The notes under the pieces were generated by a model that did no database searches, was not told the origin of the DNA, and saw only the letters and a program-made list of their open reading frames with translations. Below are positions 26,481 to 34,499 of a DNA stretch of 64,000 bases, piece after piece. Location of the stretch: assembly GCA_030426685.1 (NCBI GenBank), contig JAUHYC010000001.1, forward strand, positions 62,001-126,000. Reading direction: 5' to 3'. The stretch comes from Alphaproteobacteria bacterium. GTDB lineage: Bacteria; Pseudomonadota; Alphaproteobacteria; Rhodobacterales; Rhodobacteraceae. Position 1 is the first letter of the stretch. Each line of letters starts with the position of its first letter. Both the position numbers and the translations under genes were made by a program.

Positions 26481-27944
26481 ATGGAACCTTTGAGTTGGAC
26501 CGGCTCTATCGCCTTTCTGAACCCAATTCTGGCCATTGCGCTGGGGCTGATGGTCTTGTCCATCATCGTCTGGATGCTGGCCAGCATCGTACTGCCCGAA
26601 GATCAGATGATCGTGAACGCGGATGGCACCCTGACCTCAAGCTCGAGCATTCGGATCCTGATACAAACTGCGCTGCGCTATAGCTTTCTGGCGAGCGTAG
26701 GCGTCCTGGTTGCCTATGTTGTCCTAGGCATTGCGATGGGTACGAGTGCCGGCATCATCGGCGCAATATCACAGCAATTCCTGCCTGTGTGGCTTTCGCT
26801 GATCATCCTTTATGCGATGTCGATTGCGTTCAAACGCAAGCTGGGTCTCTATGGTAAGCTGTTTGACAGTCCCATCGGCATGATCGGCTTTGGCCTTGTG
26901 ATGTTCTGGGTCTTTACAGGGATATTCGGCGCGCTTGATCTGATCGTGACCCACGACCCGCTGACGCAGGTCTCGGGCATGAAGAACAAGGTCCCCGGTA
27001 CGCCGCTGCCCAATCTGGAGGACGGTCAGTACGCATGGTATCTGCTGGGTGGCGACAACCTTGCACGTGATGTTTTTAGCCGGATGGTCAAGGGTGCGTG
27101 GATCGTGGTTCAGATCGCTCCATTGGCGACGATGTTTGCCTTCATGGTTGGTATCACACTGGGTCTGCCCGCGGGTTACTACGGGGGACGACTGGATACC
27201 CTCCTTTCGTTTCTGGCAAACCTGATCCTGGCGTTCCCGGTGATCCTGCTGTTCTATCTTCTGGTTACGCCTGAAATCGTTGCAACAGGTGTGCCGAACT
27301 ATATGGCGGCGATCCTGTTCGTGTTCCCGATCATCTTCCTCGGCGTTCTGTTGAACTCACGCTACTACACGCGCCCCAACTTTCGGACGCCGCTGCTGAT
27401 CGGGGTTTTGGGTGTTGCGATCTGGTTGTACCTGTCGCTCATCTCAACCGGTGGCTACATCATCAACACCGACAGCTATCGCATCTGGGGCCTGCCAACA
27501 TATCTGGATCTGTTCGACATCCCCGGCGGCATACTGGTTGTTTTCGTCTCGGTGGTCTTCGTTAACTCGCCCACGGTGTTCCGTATCGTGCGTGGCCTGG
27601 CGCTGGACATCAAAACCCGAGACTACGTAGCGGCGGCCCAGACCCGGGGCGAAGGTCCGTGGTACATTATGTTGTGGGAAATCCTGCCCAACGCACGCGG
27701 TCCGCTGATCGTCGATTTCTGTTTGCGGATTGGCTACACCACCATCCTTCTGGGAACATTGGGCTTCTTTGGGCTCGGCCTGCCGCCGGAAAGCCCGGAT
27801 TGGGGATCTACGATCAATGAGGGGCGCAAGCTGCTGTCGATTTACCTGCACCCTGCCCTGCCCCCCGCGCTTGCACTGTTGTCATTGGTTCTTGGTTTGA
27901 ACCTGCTGGCAGATGGTCTGCGTGAGGAAAGTCTCAAGGACTGA
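26481..27944 (+). CDS. ABC importer permease, DppC type, enlarged
   Basis: A 487-residue permease, much longer than the usual 280-300 of DppC. It has extra hydrophobic segments at the N-terminus (about residues 8-35, 60-85, 95-115). An insertion with further hydrophobic stretches lies before the coupling loop (LLIGVLGVAIWLYLSLISTGG). The conserved core is clear: GGDNLARDVFSRMVKGAW, the EAA-like loop LDIKTRDYVAAAQTRGEGPWYI followed by ILPNARGP, and the C-terminal FFGLGLPPESPDWGS. The function is the second half of the translocation pore for the same substrate as its neighbours. A GGAG ribosome-binding site is present. Confidence 0.88.
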   Translation: MEPLSWTGSIAFLNPILAIALGLMVLSIIVWMLASIVLPEDQMIVNADGTLTSSSSIRILIQTALRYSFLASVGVLVAYVVLGIAMGTSAGIIGAISQQFLPVWLSLIILYAMSIAFKRKLGLYGKLFDSPIGMIGFGLVMFWVFTGIFGALDLIVTHDPLTQVSGMKNKVPGTPLPNLEDGQYAWYLLGGDNLARDVFSRMVKGAWIVVQIAPLATMFAFMVGITLGLPAGYYGGRLDTLLSFLANLILAFPVILLFYLLVTPEIVATGVPNYMAAILFVFPIIFLGVLLNSRYYTRPNFRTPLLIGVLGVAIWLYLSLISTGGYIINTDSYRIWGLPTYLDLFDIPGGILVVFVSVVFVNSPTVFRIVRGLALDIKTRDYVAAAQTRGEGPWYIMLWEILPNARGPLIVDFCLRIGYTTILLGTLGFFGLGLPPESPDWGSTINEGRKLLSIYLHPALPPALALLSLVLGLNLLADGLREESLKD

Positions 27945-27955
27945 TGTGATCAAGG

Positions 27956-28008
27956 CCGGGGGCTTTGCCCCCGGACCCCCAAGATATTTTTAGCCAGATG
28001 AAGGGGAT
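27956..28008 (+). repeat. GC-rich intergenic hairpin element between permease and ATPase genes
   Basis: A perfect stem-loop CCGGGGGC-TTT-GCCCCCGG (27956-27974) is followed by ACCCCCAAGATATTTTTAGC and a purine-rich tail ending near 28008. From memory, this combination is a repeated intergenic element in many Rhodobacteraceae genomes. It splits an operon and may tune mRNA stability or partly terminate transcription. Confidence 0.6.
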
Positions 28009-28036
28009 CCCCCGGACTCTCGCGAGGAGATGCAAG

Positions 28037-30124
28037 ATGAACAAGATGGCGGATTATGACGGGCCAATTCTGGAAATCGACAAGCTGTCGATATCATTCT
28101 TCACCCGTCTGAGGGAAATTCCTGCCGTTATGGATTTCTCGGTCAGCGTGCAACCCGGTGAAGCCGTCGGACTGGTCGGGGAATCCGGTTGTGGTAAATC
28201 CACCGTTGCGCTGGGTGTCATGCAGGATCTGGGCAAAAACGGGCGCATTGTCGGTGGTTCGATCAAGTTTAAAGGTCGCGACCTGAGCGAGATGACCACC
28301 GAAGAGCTGCGCGACATTCGCGGCAATGAAATCGCGATGATTTATCAGGAGCCGATGGCATCGCTGAACCCGGCGATGAAGATCGGCAAACAACTGATGG
28401 AAGTGCCGATGATCCACGAGGGTGTGGGGCAGGAAGAAGCTTATGCCCGCGCGTTGGAAGTGGTCACCGATGTGCGCCTGCCAGACCCCGAGCGGATGCT
28501 GAACTCGTTCCCGCATCAGCTGTCTGGTGGTCAGCAACAGCGGATCGTAATCGCGATGGCGCTTATGTCTAAACCGTCGTTGTTGATCCTTGATGAACCC
28601 ACCACGGCGCTCGACGTGACTGTCGAAGCGGCCGTTGTCGAATTGGTCAAGGACCTGGGTAAGAAATACGGCACTTCGATGCTGTTTATCTCGCACAACC
28701 TTGGTCTGGTGCTGGAAACCTGCGACCGGTTGTGTGTGATGTATTCTGGCGAAGCGGTTGAGCGCGGCTCGATCAAAGATGTATTCGACGAGATGCAGCA
28801 CCCATATACACAGGCGCTGTTCCGTTCGATCCCGTTACCGGGGGCTGACAAGAACTCGCGCCCACTGGTGGCTATTCCGGGGAACTTCCCCCTACCCCAT
28901 GAACGCCCCCCAGGTTGCAATTTCGGCCCGCGCTGTGACTATTTCGAGGAAGGCCGTTGTGACGCCAAGGACATCCTGATGGAGGCCGTGCCTGGGAATG
29001 ACCGGCACCACACACGTTGTCTGAAGTTCCAGGAGATCGACTGGAACGCTCCGATCACCGTGGGCGAGCAGAAAGAGAAGGCCGAGATTGGTCGGACCGT
29101 TCTGAAGATGGACAACCTCAAGAAGTATTATGAGGTTGCAGCAAACGCCCTGTTTGGCGGTGGTGAGAAGAAAGTTGTGAAAGCCAACGAGACGCTGAGT
29201 TTCGAGGCGCATGAATCCGAAACGCTGGCCATCGTGGGCGAATCCGGCTGCGGCAAGTCCACCTTTGCGAAAGTTCTGATGGGCCTGGAAACGGCAACCG
29301 ACGGCCAGATTCTTCTGGACAATCGCAACATCGAAGATGTCCCGATCGAAGAGCGCGACGCCAAGACTGTTGGCGAGGTTCAGATGGTGTTCCAGAACCC
29401 GTTCGACACGCTGAACCCGTCGATGACCGTTGGGCGCCAAATCATCCGCGCATTGGAGATCTTTGGTGTCGGAAACTCTGAGGCCGAGCGTAAGAAGCGG
29501 ATGCTTGAATTGCTGGATCTGGTGAAGCTGCCCCGCGCCTTCGCCGACCGGATGCCGCGTCAGCTGTCGGGTGGCCAGAAACAGCGAGTGGGTATTGCCC
29601 GGGCCTTTGCGGGCGACGCCCGTATCGTTGTCGCGGATGAACCTGTCTCGGCTCTGGATGTGTCGGTGCAGGCCGCCGTGACCGATCTTCTGATGGAAAT
29701 TCAGCGCGAACAGAAAACAACTTTGCTGTTCATCAGCCATGACCTGTCCATCGTGCGTTATCTCAGCGACCGGGTGATGGTCATGTATCTGGGCCACGTG
29801 GTTGAACTGGGCACCACAGATCAGGTCTTTAGCCCACCCTATCATCCCTATACCGAGGCCCTGCTGAGCGCGGTGCCCATCGCGGACACTTCGGTCGAGA
29901 AGCAGCATATCGTGCTTGAAGGTGACATCCCTTCGGCCATGAATCCGCCGCCGGGCTGCCCGTTTCAGACACGGTGTCGCTGGAAATCTGAAGTCCCGGA
30001 TGGGCGCTGCGAGTCGCATGTACCACCGGTTCAAACCCTTGCTGACGGGCATCAGGTCAAATGCCATCTAGCCGAAGACATTCTGGCGCGCATGGAGCCC
30101 GTCATCAAGATCGCTGCCGAATAG
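28037..30124 (+). CDS. ABC importer ATPase, fused DppD-DppF type
   Basis: A 695-residue protein with two complete oligopeptide-type ABC ATPase domains in tandem, like GsiA. Domain 1 has Walker A GESGCGKST at 48-56, signature LSGGQQQRI and Walker B LLILDEPTTALD. Domain 2 repeats these as GESGCGKST, LSGGQKQRVGIARAFAG and IVVADEPVSALDVS. Each domain ends with the oligopeptide_trans_C cysteine-rich tail (GCNFGPRCDYF and GCPFQTRCRW), which may bind a metal cluster. It powers uptake by the two permeases. ATG at 28037 is chosen for the GAGGAG ribosome-binding site; the longer frame would read through the hairpin element. Confidence 0.92.
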   Translation: MNKMADYDGPILEIDKLSISFFTRLREIPAVMDFSVSVQPGEAVGLVGESGCGKSTVALGVMQDLGKNGRIVGGSIKFKGRDLSEMTTEELRDIRGNEIAMIYQEPMASLNPAMKIGKQLMEVPMIHEGVGQEEAYARALEVVTDVRLPDPERMLNSFPHQLSGGQQQRIVIAMALMSKPSLLILDEPTTALDVTVEAAVVELVKDLGKKYGTSMLFISHNLGLVLETCDRLCVMYSGEAVERGSIKDVFDEMQHPYTQALFRSIPLPGADKNSRPLVAIPGNFPLPHERPPGCNFGPRCDYFEEGRCDAKDILMEAVPGNDRHHTRCLKFQEIDWNAPITVGEQKEKAEIGRTVLKMDNLKKYYEVAANALFGGGEKKVVKANETLSFEAHESETLAIVGESGCGKSTFAKVLMGLETATDGQILLDNRNIEDVPIEERDAKTVGEVQMVFQNPFDTLNPSMTVGRQIIRALEIFGVGNSEAERKKRMLELLDLVKLPRAFADRMPRQLSGGQKQRVGIARAFAGDARIVVADEPVSALDVSVQAAVTDLLMEIQREQKTTLLFISHDLSIVRYLSDRVMVMYLGHVVELGTTDQVFSPPYHPYTEALLSAVPIADTSVEKQHIVLEGDIPSAMNPPPGCPFQTRCRWKSEVPDGRCESHVPPVQTLADGHQVKCHLAEDILARMEPVIKIAAE

Positions 30125-30146
30125 GTGGCTTCATAACAAATCAAGC

Positions 30147-30175
30147 AAGGGCTGGTTATTCACCAGCCCTTCTAC
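30147..30175. terminator. Intrinsic terminator between the ABC operon and the transglycosylase gene
   Basis: AAGGGCTGG (30147-30155) and CCAGCCCTT (30163-30171) form a 9-bp stem with a 7-base loop followed by TCTACTTT. It ends the importer operon and may serve the convergent gene as well. Confidence 0.8.
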
Positions 30176-30201
30176 TTTGTTCGGCCTATGCTAGATCGGG
30201 T

Positions 30202-30780
30202 TCAGCCGCCCCAGATGACCTTTACGTAATTCTGCGTTTCCTTGAAAGGCGGAATGCCACCGTGCTTTTCGACCGCTTTCGGACCTGCATTATAGGCCGC
30301 AAGAGCCAGCCGCCAGGATTTGAACTTTCGGTACTGCCACGAAAGATACCGCGCACCACCTTCAAGGTTCTGGATCGGATCATGTGGGTTCACGCCAAGC
30401 AAACGGGCAGTTTGCGGCATCAGCTGTGCCAATCCCATCGCACCCTTGTGTGATTTGGCGTGCGGGTTCCAACCACTTTCCTGCTGCACGAGACGCAAAA
30501 ACAGCTCCTCGGGCACGTTATGTTGCCGCGCAGCTTTTCGGGCGTGCTCCAGATACTGGCCGCGGTAGTTTCCGGTATAGCGTTTGGCGAATGTTCTGCG
30601 TTCCGTCTTGGGCTTGAGCCGCTCTGACCCGCGGTATTGCGAGGCCGCGCGGTTATCCAACACTTTCGATTGTTTCAAAAAAATGTCTTTGCGGTTCTTT
30701 GAGGACAACGTTTGCGCTTGTGCCACCGAGGACACCAGACAAAGACATAGTACCGAAATACCGCAAACCAGAATACGCAT
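30202..30780 (-). CDS. Lytic transglycosylase (SLT domain)
   Basis: A 192-residue exported enzyme that cleaves peptidoglycan between MurNAc and GlcNAc. The signal peptide [22 protein letters not shown] precedes a basic linker. The SLT domain (about 90-185) holds the catalytic glutamate in [30 protein letters not shown] and the family end block [22 protein letters not shown]. The size matches small goose-lysozyme-like transglycosylases that often act with secretion or flagellar systems, but none is nearby. ATG at 30780 is used because it begins the signal peptide; a TTG three codons upstream is less likely. Confidence 0.9.
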   Translation of the reverse strand: MRILVCGISVLCLCLVSSVAQAQTLSSKNRKDIFLKQSKVLDNRAASQYRGSERLKPKTERRTFAKRYTGNYRGQYLEHARKAARQHNVPEELFLRLVQQESGWNPHAKSHKGAMGLAQLMPQTARLLGVNPHDPIQNLEGGARYLSWQYRKFKSWRLALAAYNAGPKAVEKHGGIPPFKETQNYVKVIWGG

Positions 30781-30986
30781 TAATGCCAATCCTGTCCCTC
30801 AACAAGCATTAGAACTATAGCTAAAACAGCCAGAAATGAAAGCTTGGTAAAGATCGTCCTAAAATTTTCCCGATCACCGTTGCAGTATCAATCATGTTTT
30901 AACCAAGACCCAGCCCGTATAGGGTCAGCAACAGAACGAGGCGTCAGATTCGGGCGCGATCCAGTCAGAAGAGAACGAGGGAATAT

Positions 30987-31472
30987 ATGGCGGGTTCAGT
31001 CAACAAGGTCATTCTGGTCGGCAATCTGGGCCGCGACCCCGAGGTGCGGACATTTCAGAACGGCGGCAAGGTGTGCAATCTGCGCGTTGCAACATCTGAG
31101 ACCTGGAAGGACCGCAACACCGGAGAGCGGCGCGAGAGGACCGAATGGCACTCGGTTGCCATTTTCAATGAAGGACTTGTACGCGTAGCCGAGCAATATC
31201 TGCGCAAGGGCTCGAAAGTTTACCTTGAGGGTCAGTTGCAGACTCGCAAATGGCAGGATCAGTCTGGACAGGATCGCTATTCGACCGAGGTCGTATTGCA
31301 AGGGTTTGGGTCCACTCTGGTGATGCTCGACGCGCGCGGTGAGGGCGGCGGTGGCGGCGGTTATGGCGGCGGCGGCCAAGCCGGTGGTGGTTACGGCGAC
31401 CCGTATGGCGGTCAGTCCAGTTCACCCGCACCGGCCTCGGGCGGCATCGACGATGATGAGATTCCGTTCTGA
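30987..31472 (+). CDS. ssb: Single-stranded DNA-binding protein
   Basis: A 161-residue SSB with an OB-fold at residues 1-110 ([21 protein letters not shown], then [20 protein letters not shown] and [21 protein letters not shown], each a standard block). A glycine-rich flexible linker (about 115-145) follows. The acidic C-terminal tip DDDEIPF recruits partner proteins. It coats single-stranded DNA in replication and repair. No GAAC/GTTC-N7 SOS box was seen in the upstream region, unlike uvrA-ssb arrangements elsewhere. The next gene begins 18 bases downstream and may be co-transcribed. Confidence 0.96.
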   Translation: MAGSVNKVILVGNLGRDPEVRTFQNGGKVCNLRVATSETWKDRNTGERRERTEWHSVAIFNEGLVRVAEQYLRKGSKVYLEGQLQTRKWQDQSGQDRYSTEVVLQGFGSTLVMLDARGEGGGGGGYGGGGQAGGGYGDPYGGQSSSPAPASGGIDDDEIPF

Positions 31473-31490
31473 ACAAAACGGAGATAGGTA

Positions 31491-32561
31491 ATGGCATGGT
31501 CCTTCTCACTCGGCCGTTTTCTCGGCTCGGAACTGAGGGTCCATGTCACCTTCTTCCTGCTGCTTGCTTGGGTTGGGTTTGCTGCTTATTCCAGCGGTGG
31601 ATGGCCCGCAGCAATCGACAATATCCTGTTTGTTCTCGCGCTTTTTGCCTGCGTTGTGGCTCATGAATTCGGCCACGCCCTTATGGCGCGGCGCTATGGT
31701 ATCCGAACCCCTGACATAACTTTGCTGCCCATCGGTGGCCTCGCCCGTCTGGAACGCATGCCAGAGAACCCGATTCAGGAAGTCTGGGTGGCACTTGCCG
31801 GGCCTGCGGTGAATGTCGTGATCTGGGCCATTCTCGTGGTCTTTGGCGCGGGGATACAGCTCGAATCGCTGGCTCAGCTTGACTTGGAGCGGTCGGATTT
31901 ACTCAGCCGGTTGGCCTATGTGAATTTGCTGCTGGCTCTGTTCAATTTGATCCCGGCATTTCCGATGGATGGTGGGCGCGTGTTTCGCGCGTTGTTATGC
32001 CTGACGATGGACCGGGTCAAAGCAACCCGCATTGCCGCCCTGGGTGGTCAAATCGTTGCGGTTGGGCTTGGGTTCCTTGGGCTAACCTCCGGCAATCCTA
32101 TTCTGGTTCTGATCGCCGTCTTTGTCTTCGTCGCCGCCAACGAAGAAAGCCAGGATGTCGCTCTGCGATCTGTCGCGCGACGTGTGCTGGCGCGAGATGC
32201 GATGATCACCGAGTTTCGGGCGTTGTCGCCAGAGGACACACTGGCTACGGCTGCACAAGCTGTCATTCATACGACACAACATGAGTTTCCGGTGTTGTCA
32301 CCGAGCGGTGAGCTATTGGGCTTTGTCACCCGCGACCGCCTATTCACCGCACTAGCGGGGGATCATCCGCGCTCGGAACCGGCTGTTTCTATCATGGTCA
32401 CAGATATTCCCAAAGTGGCACTAACGAGCAGTCTTAACAAAGTGTTGGAAGGCCTTCACAAAGGTGCGCCGGCGATAGCCGTTTGCACCAAGGCCGGGAA
32501 AATGGTCGGCTATATTACGCGTGAGAATATTGGTGAGCTAATGGTTATTCAGGGGCGTTGA
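31491..32561 (+). CDS. Site-2 protease family metalloprotease with CBS domains
   Basis: A 356-residue M50-type intramembrane zinc protease. Zinc ligands are the HEFGH motif at residues 58-62 and the aspartate in the second motif NLIPAFPMDGGRV (about 152-164). Membrane segments flank both. The C-terminal 130 residues hold two CBS motifs (RDAMITEFRALSPEDTLATA and VSIMVTDIPKVALTSSLNKV regions), which bind adenosine nucleotides and may regulate proteolysis. Family members cut membrane-bound regulators such as anti-sigma factors, but no target is encoded next to it. It follows ssb by 18 bases. Confidence 0.9.
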   Translation: MAWSFSLGRFLGSELRVHVTFFLLLAWVGFAAYSSGGWPAAIDNILFVLALFACVVAHEFGHALMARRYGIRTPDITLLPIGGLARLERMPENPIQEVWVALAGPAVNVVIWAILVVFGAGIQLESLAQLDLERSDLLSRLAYVNLLLALFNLIPAFPMDGGRVFRALLCLTMDRVKATRIAALGGQIVAVGLGFLGLTSGNPILVLIAVFVFVAANEESQDVALRSVARRVLARDAMITEFRALSPEDTLATAAQAVIHTTQHEFPVLSPSGELLGFVTRDRLFTALAGDHPRSEPAVSIMVTDIPKVALTSSLNKVLEGLHKGAPAIAVCTKAGKMVGYITRENIGELMVIQGR

Positions 32562-32570
32562 GCCCTTGCA

Positions 32571-33683
32571 TCACCGCGGTGACAAGGCATCCTCAAGCAC
32601 AGCAATGACCGCATCGCGTGGCACGTCCGAAGTGATAAAGGCCTGCCCGATACCGCGCGCCAGAATGAACTTTAGCTGACCGGCAACGACCTTCTTGTCC
32701 TGCGCCATCAGATCCACCAGGGCCTGCGCATCCGGCAGGTCTCCGGGGATGTCAGCCAGATCGGTTTTCATACCCATAGCGCGCAAATGCGCCCGTACAC
32801 GGCTTGGATCCTCTTGCGGGCACAGACCAAGCCGCGAAGACAGCTCAAAGGCCAGTGCGCAACCAATGGCAACGCCTTCGCCGTGCAGCAAACGATCAGA
32901 ATATCCTGTTGCGGCCTCTAGCGCGTGGCAGAAGGTGTGCCCCAAATTCAACAGCGCACGATCACCTTGCTCGGTTTCGTCCCGCGCAACGATATCGGCC
33001 TTCATCTGAACAGACCGTGTAACCGCTTGAACCCGTGCGGCCATATCGCCGGAGGATAGTAAGGGGCCATTGACCTCAAGCCATTCGAAAAAGGCCGTAT
33101 CACCCAACAACCCGTATTTGACCACTTCGCCATATCCAGCCAGAAAGTCCCGCGACGTCAGCGTACCAAGCACACCCGTGTCAGCCAGCACCAGCGACGG
33201 CTGATGAAAGGCACCGATCAGGTTCTTTCCGTGCGGTGCATTGATCCCTGTTTTTCCACCCACCGAGCTGTCTACTTGTGCCAGCAACGAGGTAGGAATC
33301 TGCACAAACCGTACCCCGCGCCGCAGCACCGCCGCGGCAAACCCGGCCAGATCGCCGATCACGCCACCTCCAAAAGCAACCACCACGTCGCGACGCTCTA
33401 CCTTCTCGGCCAACAGCCATTCAACTGAGCGCTCAAAGTGGGGCCAGCTTTTGGTAGATTCACCTGCGGGCAAAGCCAGGGCGCTCATCTCAACACCTGC
33501 GGTGGCCAGCCCATCACGCAGGGCGTCCAAATGCAGGCTGGCGACGGTCTCATCCGTCAGCACTGCAACCCGTGGGCGGGGCAACAACGGGGCGATCCGC
33601 GCACCCGCCTGCGCCAGAAGGTCAGGACCGATCTCGACGTCGTAGGAGCGCTCGGCCAAATCTACATGTACAGTCTGATGCAT
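32571..33683 (-). CDS. aroB: 3-dehydroquinate synthase
   Basis: A 370-residue NAD- and metal-dependent enzyme of the shikimate pathway that cyclises DAHP to 3-dehydroquinate. Family blocks include VVAFGGGVIGDLAGFAAAV, RFVQIPTSLLAQVDSSVGGK and NLIGAFHQPSLVLAD. The metal-ligand region reads LLHGEGVAIGCALAFELS, with NLGHTFCHALEA just before it. It overlaps aroK by one base (TAATG), so shikimate kinase and dehydroquinate synthase are made as a coupled pair, the usual bacterial arrangement. Confidence 0.96.
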   Translation of the reverse strand: MHQTVHVDLAERSYDVEIGPDLLAQAGARIAPLLPRPRVAVLTDETVASLHLDALRDGLATAGVEMSALALPAGESTKSWPHFERSVEWLLAEKVERRDVVVAFGGGVIGDLAGFAAAVLRRGVRFVQIPTSLLAQVDSSVGGKTGINAPHGKNLIGAFHQPSLVLADTGVLGTLTSRDFLAGYGEVVKYGLLGDTAFFEWLEVNGPLLSSGDMAARVQAVTRSVQMKADIVARDETEQGDRALLNLGHTFCHALEAATGYSDRLLHGEGVAIGCALAFELSSRLGLCPQEDPSRVRAHLRAMGMKTDLADIPGDLPDAQALVDLMAQDKKVVAGQLKFILARGIGQAFITSDVPRDAVIAVLEDALSPR

Positions 33684-34270
33684 TAGTTCCGTTCCAGTAC
33701 ATCCGGGCGCGTTTCAAGTGCTGTGACAACCCGGTCAACCATATCTTCGATCGCGGTTTCGCCGTCCGAATCCGCAACCAGATCGGCCTCTTCATAGATA
33801 GGTACACGTGCCTCGTACAAATCGCGCAATGTCGCATAGGGATCGGCTGTGCGCAGCAGCGGACGTGTGTCTTTATGCTTAACCCGGTTCCAGAGCACCC
33901 CCAGATCAGCGCGCAACCAGACCGAGACGCCCCGGTCCGAGATCATCTGACGATTGCCCGGCGACAGAAACGCTCCGCCACCAGTCGACAGGATACCTTT
34001 TTCTTCGTCCAGCAACCGCCCGATCACCTGGCTTTCCTTGCTGCGAAAGAACGCCTCTCCATCGCGGGCAAATATCTCGGGGATGGTCATATTGGCCGCC
34101 GATTCGATCTCGGCGTCGCTATCCAGAAACGGGACCCCCAGCCGCGCGGCCAGCCCACGACCGACCGCAGTCTTCCCTGCGCCCATCATACCGACCAAAA
34201 CAACGGTTTTGTGCAATCGAAACCGCTCCGTGGTGCCCGCGCGCGTCGTGTTATGCTTAATTTCGCTCAT
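33683..34270 (-). CDS. aroK: Shikimate kinase
   Basis: A 195-residue kinase that phosphorylates shikimate in aromatic amino-acid synthesis. Walker A GMMGAGKTAVGR is at 27-38. The shikimate-binding FLDSDAEIE follows at 50-58 and GGGAFLSPGNR near 95-105, with the lid arginine in RPLLRTADP. The N-terminus is about 20 residues longer than that of E. coli AroK, so a later start is possible. It is the first gene of the aroK-aroB pair and is divergent from the small membrane-protein gene. Confidence 0.94.
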   Translation of the reverse strand: MSEIKHNTTRAGTTERFRLHKTVVLVGMMGAGKTAVGRGLAARLGVPFLDSDAEIESAANMTIPEIFARDGEAFFRSKESQVIGRLLDEEKGILSTGGGAFLSPGNRQMISDRGVSVWLRADLGVLWNRVKHKDTRPLLRTADPYATLRDLYEARVPIYEEADLVADSDGETAIEDMVDRVVTALETRPDVLERN

Positions 34271-34349
34271 TTCATCGTGAATGACGTGATCTTAGGAAAA
34301 ATGAAAGTTATAACTTGGCCAAAAGCAAAATTTGAGGCAGCGTTCAACC

Positions 34350-34499
34350 ATGGGCCGTTTGATCAAGTTCCTGATTTACCTCATCTGCCTGAGTTTCATC
34401 GGGCTGATCGGGTACGCATATATCGGGCCATTTTTTGGTGCAGACTTTTCTGCGCCGCAAAGCGAAATCCGCGAACCGGTCATTCTGAATGCCGACTAG
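34350..34499 (+). CDS. Small membrane protein of 49 residues
   Basis: A short frame encodes MGRLIKFLIYLICLSFIGLIG and continues with YAYIGPFFGADFSAPQSE to a TAG at 34497-34499. Positions 4-27 form one clear transmembrane helix, with the basic end inside and an acidic, proline-containing tail outside. It overlaps the start of the next gene by 11 bases, the usual sign of translational coupling. GAGG lies 12 bases before the ATG, which is loose spacing. The function is not known. The location between aroK and the periplasmic protein/xerD genes and the coupling suggest that it partners with the large periplasmic protein downstream. Confidence 0.7.
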   Translation: MGRLIKFLIYLICLSFIGLIGYAYIGPFFGADFSAPQSEIREPVILNAD

